Positions 8,008-16,982 of a stretch of DNA of 64,000 nucleotides are shown piece after piece. Below the pieces are notes generated by a model. That model had not been told where the DNA came from and did not search any database. It saw only the letters and a program-made list of their open reading frames with translations. Made by a program: the position numbers and the translations under genes. Position 1 is the stretch's first letter, and each line of letters opens with the position of its first letter. Origin of the DNA: Nitrosomonas sp. (lineage in GTDB: Bacteria; Pseudomonadota; Gammaproteobacteria; Burkholderiales; Nitrosomonadaceae); NCBI GenBank assembly GCA_024281825.1, contig JAMWZY010000007.1, positions 1 to 64,000 of the forward strand. The letters run 5' to 3'.

Positions 8008-9504
8008 TCAAGCTGGGTAAGGAATTAAAGCGCTAAAATTTTCAGGCTGTTTCTGCATTCCCTGCTCAGCGCTACTTCCACCCAGAAATACGTTGATTAT
8101 TCGCAATGCCGAATGCTCCATGTCGCGTTTGATACTACGTGACCACGAAGTCAACAACGAGCCTAACAATAAGGTCGGAATGGCGACGATCAAGCCCAAT
8201 TCTGTGGTAACGAGAGCAATTGCAATGCCTTCAGACAACAGCTTAGGATCACCCGTACCAAATTCGGTAATCATGTCGAATGTTTCGATCATGCCGGTTA
8301 CAGTCCCCAGCAATCCCAGTAATGGCGCTATCGAAGCGATGACGAGAATGGCTGATCCAAAACGATCTAACGGACCGGATTCCTGCAGAATCGCTTCATA
8401 TACGATGCTTTCCATATGGTCACGATCATCCTTTAGATGTCGCAGCGTATAGTGCAATACTCGACCAATTGCTGACGAATCATCTTCGCAATGTTGTTTT
8501 GCAGCTACCAAATTATCGGCATCCAATTGCTGGAGAATTTGCTGCGTCATATGCTCTGTATCTGCGCTATTGCTGCGCAGCAAATAGCTCCTAACCATGA
8601 TCAACAGTAAAGCAATGAGTCCTAAGATCACAATGACCCAACCGATCGGTCCACCCGAATCGATAATGCTCTTAATGGTTTTTTCCGGTGTTTCTTCCAC
8701 AGCACTAGTTCGTGATTCGAACAGATACAATTGCAGCACATCCGGTTGTTGGTTGTTACCTAACGCAGCAGCCGTCTCAGCACTCGAAGCTTTCCATACT
8801 TTAAAATCTCCCCCACCCGCTGGTACTAGGCTCCCCTTACCTTCCGGACTGACACCAAAAGCTGCGATATTACCCAAATGAATAATATTGCCTTGCGTTT
8901 TCTTACCGTTTTCCAGATAAAAATGACCAGCCTTAGTCTGGATTGCGCCCAATTCATTCAACAGTGTGAGCGCTTGTGTAAAAAAGTAACCGACTTTATC
9001 TGTATCTCTATTTTTGCTATCTTTAAGCTCAATTGGCATTTCGATCGCATGATTTTTCAATGTGGATTCGGCTTGTAGAAACATTGTTTCCAATGCATCG
9101 TTGCGTTCAGTAACTGCCGCTTCTTTACGCTCACCCTCGGTTAGTTGGCTAGTCAATTGATCGATCTTGGTAGAACGCTCCACGGACACACGTTCCAGCA
9201 CACCAATTTTGCTCCCCAACGCTTGTTCCTCACGACTCACACTGGCTTGATAGTTTTTCAATCGATCGATTAATTCGCGTCTCTGTGCTTCCAGAAAAGC
9301 ATATTCACGCTTATACGCAGTTTCCAGATCAATGCTGCGTTGTTTGGGTGCGTCATTCTTTTTTTTCGGTGCAGTGATTTCGTTAGTTTCTTCACTAGTA
9401 GATGTAGAAGTTTGTTCAGCCAGCTGGGGATTTTTTTGTTCTTTAGCATGCACTGAAACAAGGACATTACAAAGTAATAATCCAATAATGATGATTTTTT
9501 TCAT
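8008..9504 (-). CDS. TtpC-like MotA/TolQ/ExbB family protein with periplasmic coiled coil
   Basis: A 498-residue member of the MotA/TolQ/ExbB family. The order is signal peptide (1-20), charged region, long coiled coil (about 60-140), a periplasmic globular part, a membrane helix near 275-297, and a C-terminal ExbB core with IAPLLGLLGTVTGMIETFD and VTTELGLIVAIPTLL. This architecture is that of TtpC, the extra component needed by Vibrio TonB2 systems, where it bridges the energised complex and the envelope. It overlaps the upstream DUF3450 gene by four bases (ATGA), a translational-coupling arrangement. The role here is inferred from the family. Confidence 0.88.
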   Translation of the reverse strand: MKKIIIIGLLLCNVLVSVHAKEQKNPQLAEQTSTSTSEETNEITAPKKKNDAPKQRSIDLETAYKREYAFLEAQRRELIDRLKNYQASVSREEQALGSKIGVLERVSVERSTKIDQLTSQLTEGERKEAAVTERNDALETMFLQAESTLKNHAIEMPIELKDSKNRDTDKVGYFFTQALTLLNELGAIQTKAGHFYLENGKKTQGNIIHLGNIAAFGVSPEGKGSLVPAGGGDFKVWKASSAETAAALGNNQQPDVLQLYLFESRTSAVEETPEKTIKSIIDSGGPIGWVIVILGLIALLLIMVRSYLLRSNSADTEHMTQQILQQLDADNLVAAKQHCEDDSSAIGRVLHYTLRHLKDDRDHMESIVYEAILQESGPLDRFGSAILVIASIAPLLGLLGTVTGMIETFDMITEFGTGDPKLLSEGIAIALVTTELGLIVAIPTLLLGSLLTSWSRSIKRDMEHSALRIINVFLGGSSAEQGMQKQPENFSALIPYPA

Positions 9505-10271
9505 TTTCTTAATGGATTAGGAATTTCAAAATAACCCTGACGAATTTGCTTCTTCAGGGAATCGAACAATATTTTGATGCGCTCGACCTCACTGGCACTA
9601 TCAGTCATTTCAAATTTCCAGCCACCATCCACTAAACGTTTAGCCATGCCACTACGGTTATCACGTGTCTGAAAGAAAAGAAATACCGTACCCAGCTTGG
9701 CAATATCCACCAGTAAATCCTCCCCATTCAGTTCGATGGTTTGCTGATAAATACCATTCTCCTTACTCAAACGAATCTCGTCCTCAATCAGTGCCCAGGC
9801 CTGGTTGATCGCTTTATTGGGATCGATTAACTGATTATTGATACTATTTTCAAGACTGGTTACCGCTTTAAGTCGGTCGTTTTTTTTGAATGGAAATCCG
9901 ACTTGAATGTAATGTTTGTAATCACTCAGAATAGTTAGCAACACCGGTTTCAGTTTATCGCCCGATTGCTCTGCTTTTTGGGTACTTTCTGTTAATTTCT
10001 CAAGAGAATTTTGTAATTTCTCGATGCTCAGCTTTTGCCTTCTTTCTTCCACACTCAAATCCGCCAGTTGCGAATTCAATGCGGTCATCCGACTGCTATG
10101 CTTCTCTTTTTCCATATCCAGCTGCGTCTGCAGTGTTTCGACTTCCCCACGAATCTTGGCCAATGATCTTGCAAGATTCTCCAAGTTATTAGCCATTAAT
10201 GACGCAGACAGAAATAGCAATACCATCAATAAAGTACTGCTTAGAACACTTCTAACAATAGGTATATCCAT
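9501..10271 (-). CDS. DUF3450 periplasmic coiled-coil protein, first gene of the TonB module
   Basis: A 256-residue protein with a signal peptide (about 1-27, ending ASLMA) and a long coiled coil (about 30-100), followed by a small globular domain with AWALIEDEIRLSKENG and VDIAKLGTVFLFFQTRD. DUF3450 proteins are consistently the first gene of TtpC-type TonB clusters; their biochemical role is not settled, but a scaffold around the TtpC coiled coil is likely. Its start lies about 90 bases downstream of a three-half-site Pho box on the same strand (10361-10393), making it the probable first gene of a PhoB-controlled operon. Confidence 0.85.
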   Translation of the reverse strand: MDIPIVRSVLSSTLLMVLLFLSASLMANNLENLARSLAKIRGEVETLQTQLDMEKEKHSSRMTALNSQLADLSVEERRQKLSIEKLQNSLEKLTESTQKAEQSGDKLKPVLLTILSDYKHYIQVGFPFKKNDRLKAVTSLENSINNQLIDPNKAINQAWALIEDEIRLSKENGIYQQTIELNGEDLLVDIAKLGTVFLFFQTRDNRSGMAKRLVDGGWKFEMTDSASEVERIKILFDSLKKQIRQGYFEIPNPLRK

Positions 10272-10324
10272 ATACTATTTGATGAAATTAAAATTACAGA
10301 ATGCCAAATCAAAAAAATCTCGAA

Positions 10325-10357
10325 TATTCGCGATAGCCGATATTGCGAATACTATCG
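10325..10357. repeat. Overlapping inverted repeats in the TonB-module leader
   Basis: TATTCGC at 10325-10331 is an exact inverted repeat of GCGAATA at 10345-10351, and CGATAG at 10331-10336 of CTATCG at 10352-10357. The two pairings exclude each other. They lie between the minus-strand Pho box and the DUF3450 start, so they would be in or near the transcribed leader. They may be an operator or a structural switch; nothing else supports either. Confidence 0.4.
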
Positions 10358-10360
10358 ATT

Positions 10361-10393
10361 GAATATGTCACTTTAATGACAAATTTATGTCAG
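10361..10393 (-). promoter_or_regulatory. Pho box facing the TonB module
   Basis: Read on the minus strand, three consecutive 11-mers begin CTGACAT, TTGTCAT and GTGACAT, each close to the PhoB half-site CTGTCAT. The first 18 bases (10393 down to 10376) match the Pho-box consensus CTGTCATAWAWCTGTCAY at 16 of 18 positions. The site is 90 bases upstream of the DUF3450 start and points toward it. This is direct sequence evidence that the TonB module is phosphate-regulated; binding is inferred. Confidence 0.75.
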
Positions 10394-10489
10394 TAAATTA
10401 ACTATCTCTGTACATGCTCGCTTAATTGATATCGCTACTAAAATCAATCAGCCTATGAAGAAGAATTAAGATAAATCCCTGCAAAATGC

Positions 10490-10522
10490 CTGACACAGTA
10501 ATGTCATAAAACTGCAATGACT
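10490..10522 (+). promoter_or_regulatory. Pho box facing phoB
   Basis: Three consecutive 11-mers begin CTGACAC (10490), ATGTCAT (10501) and CTGCAAT (10512). The stretch 10501-10518 matches the Pho-box consensus at 15 of 18 positions. It lies 58 bases before the phoB start, with A/T-rich -10 candidates just downstream (TAAGAT near 10529), the layout of an autoregulated phoB promoter. Confidence 0.7.
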
Positions 10523-10579
10523 TATTTATAAGATGGTAATAATTTGAATTATTATTTCTTGGTATTCATGGAGTAAGTC

Positions 10580-11308
10580 ATGGTTGTAACAATTCTGCTT
10601 GTTGAAGATGAAGTCGCAATTCAGGAGCTTATCGCACTCAATTTGAAACGCGCTGGATACTCGGTACTCTGCGCGGAAAGAGCTGATCAAGCCAAGTTAC
10701 TGATCAACAATGTTTTACCTGATTTGGTGCTATTAGACTGGATGTTACCCGATGTAAGCGGCCTGGAATTTGCGCGCAAGCTCAGACAAGAAGCACGCAC
10801 CCAATCGATTCCCATTATTATGCTAACCGCTCGCACCCAGGAAAACGACAAAATTTCTGGATTGGAAGCAGGTGCTGATGATTACATTACGAAACCTTTC
10901 TCACCCCGGGAACTACAGGCCCGAATTAAAGCGGTGCTGCGCAGGCGCTTACCGGAAATGTCCGAGGAAATCATTGAGCTCGGCGGATTAAGGCTTGATC
11001 CAGCCACACATCGGGTGCATGTTAGAAATAACAATGGAACATCACAACTGACTGAAATTAATTTAGGCCCCACTGAATTCCGCTTACTGCATTTTTTGAT
11101 GGCTTACAAGGATCGCGTTCATTCACGCGCGCAGCTATTGGACCGGGTGTGGGGAGATCATGTGTTTATAGAAGACCGTACTGTCGACGTACACATCCGC
11201 CGATTACGCAAAGTTTTAGAAGCCGTCTGTAAAGAAAGCTTGGTACAAACAGTACGAGGCGCAGGTTATCGATTTTCGGTCGAATACCAAGAACCAACCA
11301 TCGGGTAA
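10580..11308 (+). CDS. phoB: PhoB-type phosphate response regulator
   Basis: A 242-residue OmpR/PhoB-family regulator. The receiver domain (1-120) has the acidic pocket Glu9-Asp10, phospho-acceptor Asp53 in LLDWMLPD, Thr83 and Lys105. The C-terminal winged-helix domain (about 135-235) has LGPTEFRLLHFLM and the recognition region RTVDVHIRRLRKVLE. Length and motifs match PhoB, and the Pho box before its own start and on the divergent TonB operon supports this. The ATG is preceded by GGAG. Unusually, no phoR kinase follows: the next gene is a small lipoprotein, then a convergent permease. The kinase must lie elsewhere. Confidence 0.88.
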   Translation: MVVTILLVEDEVAIQELIALNLKRAGYSVLCAERADQAKLLINNVLPDLVLLDWMLPDVSGLEFARKLRQEARTQSIPIIMLTARTQENDKISGLEAGADDYITKPFSPRELQARIKAVLRRRLPEMSEEIIELGGLRLDPATHRVHVRNNNGTSQLTEINLGPTEFRLLHFLMAYKDRVHSRAQLLDRVWGDHVFIEDRTVDVHIRRLRKVLEAVCKESLVQTVRGAGYRFSVEYQEPTIG

Positions 11309-11440
11309 CCAAAAACCTGCTACATAATCGTTTCTTAAGTTACTCCTAGATGAATGGCGAATATAAACATGCTATAGTAGCCGAGTACACAATGTACATT
11401 AAATTGCTATTTTTTTTATAATTATTAAGGAAAAACGTTA

Positions 11441-11599
11441 ATGAAGTATTCAATATATTTTGTCGCATTATTTTTTGCACTTTCGCTAGTTGCTTGTGGC
11501 AAACCTACCGCGCCTGAAAGCGCAAGTTCTGATAACTATGGAACAACGCACGAAGGTAAGCCAGCTGAGGGTCGTAATGAGCTTCCAGGCGACAAATAA
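11441..11599 (+). CDS. Small lipoprotein, 52 residues
   Basis: A short frame with a clear AAGGA ribosome site starts at 11441. The N-terminus is a lipoprotein signal: two charged residues, a hydrophobic stretch and the lipobox Leu-Val-Ala-Cys19. The mature peptide is only 34 residues, rich in Gly, Pro, Glu, Ser and Asn, without Cys beyond the lipidated one. Such entericidin-like or YgdI-like small lipoproteins sit in the outer or inner membrane; no function can be assigned. It follows phoB by 132 bases, so it may be transcribed separately. Confidence 0.75.
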   Translation: MKYSIYFVALFFALSLVACGKPTAPESASSDNYGTTHEGKPAEGRNELPGDK

Positions 11600-11746
11600 G
11601 CAATCAATAGACTGCTTACGTAACTTCCTTGGCTTCTACTAAGTAAGTATACGTTTTAATATTATTAAGTCAGTATTAGAAGTTCTCTTCAAATGATGAT
11701 TGAAATTATCAATCGGAGTTTTCATTGAGAAACTTCCAGGCAATAA

Positions 11747-11777
11747 CCTGTAGGGATGCTATTTCAATTCCTACAGG
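11747..11777. repeat. 8-bp inverted repeat between two convergent genes
   Basis: CCTGTAGG (11747-11754) is an exact inverted repeat of CCTACAGG (11770-11777) with a 15-base loop, between the lipoprotein gene and the end of the MFS gene. No T-run follows on either strand, so I call it only a possible bidirectional transcript end. Confidence 0.35.
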
Positions 11778-11812
11778 CGCTAAGATCCTTATTCCTTGTT
11801 GTAAATAAGCCT

Positions 11813-13111
11813 TCAAAAAATAATTTCAGCTTTTTTTCGTCCACGTTCTTCGTTAACCGTAGCCATTAGCACAAAACCACTTATAAAAAAACCTAGAGTA
11901 CTCAGCAACGCTATGCGGTGGTCGCCTTCAAACCAATAGACCATTCCACCATAGGTGATTGGGCCGATAATTGCGGATAATTTCGTTGCTAATCCCCATA
12001 ATCCAAAGAACTCTCCCTGGCGCCCCAAAGGAGTTAATTTCCCGACCAATGCACGCCCTGCAGATTGCGCACCACCCAATGCAATGCCGATTAAATTCGC
12101 CGCAACCCAAAACAGCATGCTGTTCATGGCATAATAAGCACAGATAATAGCTACCGACCAGATCAACAAGGTAATCATAATGCAACGAACTGAACCAAAT
12201 TTATCTTGCAAGTAGCCAAAAAAGAAAGCGCCGATTGCAGCCGTTATATTCACTACCATGATCAGGACAATCGTATCCTGTGTCTTGAATCCCATGACTT
12301 CTTGGGCATACACGGCAGCCAGCACAATTACGATATGAATCCCGGCATAATACGTCGTTAACGCTAGTAAGAATCGGAATAAATCAGTGTATGCGCTAGT
12401 ATCCCGCAATGTTGTCCTTATGCGCGTAAAACCTGCAATAATGGTCTGTGTAGTGATAGGTGTTTTTTGAGTAGAACTCCTCTCTCGCAACCACAGGAGT
12501 GTCGGTAATGCCGCTAAGCCAAATAAAGCAGCAACAATCAAGGTAGAAACCTGAACGTAATGCGTAGCATCGTATCCCTGCTGTTCTGCATAAGTCACAT
12601 AGCCAAGGCATAGCGCCAATGTAAGCAGACCGCCTATATAACCTAACGCCCAACCATAGCCAGACAAGCGCCCCATTGTTTCGGCATCGCTTATTTCCGG
12701 TAAAAAAGCAGCAATTAGATTTTCACCGCTAGCGAACATAAAAGTAGCTAAAACGACCAGTACAATAGCCCAGTAAGTGTCGCCAGGCCCGATTGTGCTT
12801 AGCAAGGCTGTAAACAATACGCAACCTACAGTTGAAATAGACAGAAAACGCTTTTTAGTACCGGAATAATCCGCAATGGCGCCAATCACAGGCGCACTGA
12901 TCAATACCAATGCATTGGCGACAGCCATTGCGAGTGTCCATAGCAATGTCGCTTGATCATTACCCTCTTCTGCAGCGACCACCCCGACAAAATAAGCATT
13001 GAAAACAGCGGTTAAAATGACTGTGGTATATCCTGAATTGGCAAAATCATACATACACCAGGCAAAGCGCTCGCGTTTCGTAGCTGGATTGCGATCATGA
13101 TAAGACAGCAT
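11813..13111 (-). CDS. Atg22/UMF1-family MFS permease
   Basis: A 432-residue inner-membrane protein with about twelve membrane helices. The N-terminal MYDFANSGYTTVILTAVFNA and the following AVANALVLISAPVIGAIAD are hallmarks of the UMF1/Atg22 branch of the major facilitator superfamily, named for yeast vacuolar amino-acid efflux. Bacterial members are common but their substrates are unknown; amino acid or small-metabolite export is a family-based guess. It starts 38 bases downstream of fumC on the same strand and may be cotranscribed with it. Confidence 0.85.
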   Translation of the reverse strand: MLSYHDRNPATKRERFAWCMYDFANSGYTTVILTAVFNAYFVGVVAAEEGNDQATLLWTLAMAVANALVLISAPVIGAIADYSGTKKRFLSISTVGCVLFTALLSTIGPGDTYWAIVLVVLATFMFASGENLIAAFLPEISDAETMGRLSGYGWALGYIGGLLTLALCLGYVTYAEQQGYDATHYVQVSTLIVAALFGLAALPTLLWLRERSSTQKTPITTQTIIAGFTRIRTTLRDTSAYTDLFRFLLALTTYYAGIHIVIVLAAVYAQEVMGFKTQDTIVLIMVVNITAAIGAFFFGYLQDKFGSVRCIMITLLIWSVAIICAYYAMNSMLFWVAANLIGIALGGAQSAGRALVGKLTPLGRQGEFFGLWGLATKLSAIIGPITYGGMVYWFEGDHRIALLSTLGFFISGFVLMATVNEERGRKKAEIIF

Positions 13112-13149
13112 GGTTATGCCCGGTTAATCATCAAGATACATTGTGATTT

Positions 13150-14535
13150 TTATTTTCCAATCATTTTTGCTGGTACAACCCAAGCATCAAATTGTTCGGC
13201 AGTCGTATATCCCGTTGCAATCGCTGCATCTCTCAACGATATACCTTCACGATAAGCTTTTTTGGCAATTTCAGCGGATTTATCATAGCCAATATGGGGA
13301 TTGAGTGCTGTAACGAGCATTAAAGAATGATGCAACAAAGCATCAATACGCTCCACATTAGCGGCTATGCCGATTACACAATTACCATTAAAGCTGACAA
13401 TAGCATCCGATAGCAAGCGTACGCTTTGTAGAAAATTATGAATGATCATAGGTTTCATGACATTTAATTCAAAGTTTCCCATAGCTCCACCGATGTTGAT
13501 CGCAACATCATTCCCCATGACTTGACAACATACCATGGTCATCGCTTCCGATTGCGTCGGATTGACCTTGCCCGGCATGATGGAACTGCCCGGCTCGTTC
13601 TCGGGAATGCGCAATTCGCCGATGCCGCAGCGCGGCCCAGATGCCAACCAGCGGATATCGTTAGCGATCTTCATCAGTGAGGCAGCGAGCGTTTTTAGCG
13701 CGCCATGCGCATGCACTAATGCATCGTTACTGGCTAAAGCCTCAAATTTATTAGGTGCACTGATGAATGGCAACTCAGTTAAACGTGAGATTTCTTTCGC
13801 GACTTGCTGCGCAAACTCTGGGTGTGCATTTAATCCAGTGCCAACAGCGGTACCTCCCAAAGCCAATTCAAACAAGTGGGTCATCGAAGCTTGGATATGT
13901 TTCAGTCCATGATCAAGTTGTGCCACATAACCCGAGAATTCTTGCCCCAGTGTCAGCGGTGTGGCATCTTGTAAATGCGTGCGCCCTATTTTCACGATAT
14001 CGGAAAATGCTGCCATTTTTGCCGCAAGGGTTTCACGCAACAATCGTATCGCCGGTAGCAGCCGATGATACAATTCCTCAACGGCAGCCACATGCATTGC
14101 CGTGGGAAATACATCATTGGATGATTGGCCTTTGTTAACATCGTCATTAGGGTGGATCTTACGATCAGCGCCGCGCTCTCCTCCCAATAACTCAGAAGCC
14201 CGATTTGCCAGCACTTCATTCATATTCATATTAGTCTGCGTACCGGAACCGGTTTGCCACACCACCAACGGAAATTGATCGTCAAAATGACCGACGATCA
14301 CCTCATCGGCGGCTTCAATGATCGCCGCGGCGCTGGCTGCATTAAGTAATCCCAAATCGTGATTGACCTTGGCCGACGCACGTTTGACCTTAGCCAGCGC
14401 ATGAATTAGCGCCACGGGCATATGCTCATTGGAAATCTTGAAATTCTGCAATGAACGCTGCGTTTGCGCGCCCCATAATGCTTTGGCGGGCACCTGCATC
14501 GGCCCCATTGTGTCGTGTTCTTCACGGGTTTTCAT
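13150..14535 (-). CDS. fumC: Fumarate hydratase, class II
   Basis: A 461-residue class II (iron-independent) fumarase that converts fumarate to malate in the TCA cycle. The superfamily signature [11 protein letters not shown] is at 316-326 with the catalytic serine (Ser317/318) in the flexible loop, and His187 in [16 protein letters not shown] is the expected base partner. [20 protein letters not shown] (about 93-112) binds substrate. Length is standard. The ribosome site is AGGTAA. The related argininosuccinate lyase at 47282 shares the fold, but its signature differs (MPQKKNPD). Confidence 0.96.
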   Translation of the reverse strand: MKTREEHDTMGPMQVPAKALWGAQTQRSLQNFKISNEHMPVALIHALAKVKRASAKVNHDLGLLNAASAAAIIEAADEVIVGHFDDQFPLVVWQTGSGTQTNMNMNEVLANRASELLGGERGADRKIHPNDDVNKGQSSNDVFPTAMHVAAVEELYHRLLPAIRLLRETLAAKMAAFSDIVKIGRTHLQDATPLTLGQEFSGYVAQLDHGLKHIQASMTHLFELALGGTAVGTGLNAHPEFAQQVAKEISRLTELPFISAPNKFEALASNDALVHAHGALKTLAASLMKIANDIRWLASGPRCGIGELRIPENEPGSSIMPGKVNPTQSEAMTMVCCQVMGNDVAINIGGAMGNFELNVMKPMIIHNFLQSVRLLSDAIVSFNGNCVIGIAANVERIDALLHHSLMLVTALNPHIGYDKSAEIAKKAYREGISLRDAAIATGYTTAEQFDAWVVPAKMIGK

Positions 14536-14683
14536 TCGTATTTACCTCACTAAATGGGATAACTTTGAATACTGACTTACTAGGATTCCAGCTTGATGTT
14601 TCATTCATTACATATATAACACCTAAATTCATCGATCTACGAGGCTTTTTACATGGAGCGCTTCGAGCACCGAGTTAATAGTG

Positions 14684-15631
14684 CTAATTATCTTTAAACA
14701 TTACATGTTCACAATATCCGCAAAATGGTTCTGCAAATAACTCTTCAGGTAATATTGCCGAAAAACACCTTTGGCATTCACGTTCCGCGGTATGCCCACA
14801 AGATGCACAGATGCCTTGAGCATACATGTAAATGCCACTACATTCCGGACAATCTGCCAACGGAGAATCTTCTCCGTCAGTGTACGATAAATAGATCTCG
14901 TGACTGAAATAGCCCGTCACAACTTCTCTCACCATTTCTTCATATGGAAGCGTCTTCCCGCACGATTTACATGTGTAGTTGGCGCGCACCGCTTCACCTT
15001 CGCGAGTCGAAGGCATGATTAATCCAGAACCACATTCGCCACAGAAGTAGCTTTCGAAGGCATTAAGAATTTCATCATCGAAGAACTCCAGCGCCTGAAG
15101 AGCTATAGAACACGCCGCTTTCTCTTTTTCGTAAACTTCATTTACTTCGATCAGCACCGCCCACGCTTCGCCTCCCAACAATTTCTTCGGGTCTTCATTG
15201 AGGTACTTTCTGATGAAGTCGTTGATAATTACGAAGGAATTTGATATCAGCGATTGAATTGCCTCATGTTTTAGATTGCTGAAGTAATGTTCGATATCGT
15301 TCCGAAAACTATTGATTTTATCGATTCGTTTCCAATCGACATTAATATTGAGTGACTCAAATCGCTCCTTAATGCCCTGAACGTCAACAGTCTTTTTGCC
15401 TTTTCCCTTCCATTCTAAGTGGGCGCTTTCATCAAGAACTGGCAGCACCTGCTGTTTGATTAGAGCTTCGTCAGAATCAGGAGAACTTAAGAGACTCAAC
15501 TTGTATTTAAACAACAGCAGAATCCCAGCGAACACATTTCTCGTACATGAAATCATTCGACGCTGATCGGGTGAGGAATAATCCTCAAGTCCAATAGCTA
15601 TCGAGTCGATTGCATTTTTAAGAATACTCAT
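14684..15631 (-). CDS. HEPN-type domain protein with three C-terminal zinc ribbons
   Basis: A 315-residue protein of no named family I recognise. The N-terminal half is all-helical and holds FRNDIEHYF (109-117), an Arg110-x4-His115 motif of the type that forms the active site in HEPN RNases. The C-terminal third has twelve cysteines in six CxxC pairs: Cys197/200 with 221/224, 261/264 with 275/278, and 286/289 with 304/307, that is, three complete four-cysteine zinc ribbons. It stands alone between fumC and nrdB with no partner antitoxin. A HEPN ribonuclease or RNA-binding role, possibly in stress or phage response, is inference; the motif could instead mark a non-catalytic HEPN-like bundle. 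Confidence 0.6.
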   Translation of the reverse strand: MSILKNAIDSIAIGLEDYSSPDQRRMISCTRNVFAGILLLFKYKLSLLSSPDSDEALIKQQVLPVLDESAHLEWKGKGKKTVDVQGIKERFESLNINVDWKRIDKINSFRNDIEHYFSNLKHEAIQSLISNSFVIINDFIRKYLNEDPKKLLGGEAWAVLIEVNEVYEKEKAACSIALQALEFFDDEILNAFESYFCGECGSGLIMPSTREGEAVRANYTCKSCGKTLPYEEMVREVVTGYFSHEIYLSYTDGEDSPLADCPECSGIYMYAQGICASCGHTAERECQRCFSAILPEELFAEPFCGYCEHVMFKDN

Positions 15632-15730
15632 ACTGAAACCTGCGACTGAACTATTAACCTAAAAATAATCAAACTGCATGTTTTTTGTGCAACTTAGAGA
15701 ACACTTGGATCTACTGCTTCGCTTCAATCC

Positions 15731-16918
15731 TCAATCCCAACTCAGTGCTCCCCCCGTTTGATATTCGGTCACGCGTGTTTCGAAGAAATTTTTCTCTTTC
15801 TTCAGATCAATCATTTCAGACATCCATGGAAACGGATTGTTGGCGTTCGGGTACAGCGTGTCGAGGCCGATCTGCTGGCAGCGGCGGTTGGCGATGTAGC
15901 GCAGGTATTCCTTGAACATCGGCGCGTTCATGCCGAGCACGCCGCGCGGCATGGTGTCTTCGGCGTAGCGGTATTCCAGGGCCACGGCTTTTTGCATCAA
16001 TTGAGTGATTTCCTCGCGGAATGCTTTGGTCCACAGATGCGGATTTTCCATTTTAATCTGGTTGATCACGTCGATGCCGAAGTTGCAGTGCATCGATTCA
16101 TCACGCAAAATATACTGATACTGTTCTGCCGCTCCGGTCATTTTATTTTGCCTGCCCAATGCAAGAATCTGTGTAAAGCCCACATAGAAAAACAATCCTT
16201 CCATGATGCAAGCAAACACGATCAGGCTTTTGAGCAACTGCTGATCGGTTTCCAGTGTGCCAGTTTTAAAACTTGGATCCGTCAAGATATCGATGAACGG
16301 AATTAAAAATTCATCTTTGTCGCGAATAGAAGGAATTTCATGATAGGCATTAAAAATCTCACCTTCGTCCAAACCCAGCGATTCGACAATATATTGATAC
16401 GCGTGCGTATGAATAGCTTCTTCAAACGCCTGACGCAGTAAATATTGCCGACATTCCGGATTGGTAATGTGACGATAAGTGCCTAGCACGATATTATTCG
16501 CCGCCAATGAATCCGCTGTCACAAAGAAGCCCAGGTTGCGTTTGATTAGGCGGCGCTCATCCTCGGTCAAGCCGTTGGGATCCTTCCATAACGAAATATC
16601 CCGGCTCATGTTGATTTCCTGCGGCATCCAGTGATTGGCACAAGCACCCAGATATTTATCCCAAGCCCATTTATATTTAAAAGGCACTAACTGATTCACA
16701 TCGGATTTGCAGTTGATAATCTGCTTATCTTCCACCGAAATGCGGCGGTTGGCGCTGTCCGACACATCTTCCGCGCTGGTCTGATTGCCACTGCTGTGAT
16801 CGCGGCCGTCCTGCCCCTGCGTTGCTAGTGGCAGTTCAAAATCGTGCAATGCAGTGCGCGGCATGGCATTGACCGGCGGTATTTGCGGTTGTTGTGGTTC
16901 ATCTTCGAATGTCAGCAT
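15731..16918 (-). CDS. nrdB: Ribonucleotide reductase class Ia, beta subunit
   Basis: A 395-residue NrdB that carries the di-iron tyrosyl radical used to reduce ribonucleotides. The radical tyrosine is Tyr174 in HTHAYQYI (E. coli HSRSYTHI), and the metal ligands are recognisable in FEEAIHTH and in the ESMHCNFG segment. The N-terminal 60 residues are a low-complexity extension rich in Pro, Gln, Asp and Ser that many betaproteobacterial NrdBs have. A strong GGAAGGAG precedes the ATG. It follows nrdA by 64 bases and should share its NrdR-controlled promoter. Confidence 0.95.
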   Translation of the reverse strand: MLTFEDEPQQPQIPPVNAMPRTALHDFELPLATQGQDGRDHSSGNQTSAEDVSDSANRRISVEDKQIINCKSDVNQLVPFKYKWAWDKYLGACANHWMPQEINMSRDISLWKDPNGLTEDERRLIKRNLGFFVTADSLAANNIVLGTYRHITNPECRQYLLRQAFEEAIHTHAYQYIVESLGLDEGEIFNAYHEIPSIRDKDEFLIPFIDILTDPSFKTGTLETDQQLLKSLIVFACIMEGLFFYVGFTQILALGRQNKMTGAAEQYQYILRDESMHCNFGIDVINQIKMENPHLWTKAFREEITQLMQKAVALEYRYAEDTMPRGVLGMNAPMFKEYLRYIANRRCQQIGLDTLYPNANNPFPWMSEMIDLKKEKNFFETRVTEYQTGGALSWD

Positions 16919-16982
16919 GGTCTACTCCTTCCCTTCATGTTGTCAGAGAAACATCGATTAATTCAGTATTACTTTTTGTCAT

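Noticed and set aside
11341..11440. TATAAT at 11417 as promoter of the small lipoprotein
   Set aside because: It would place the transcript start on the ribosome site; a TATAGT at 11373 is better placed but lacks a -35 box.
15758..16306. 182-codon open frame on the plus strand
   Set aside because: Antisense to nrdB, where the real protein has all catalytic residues.
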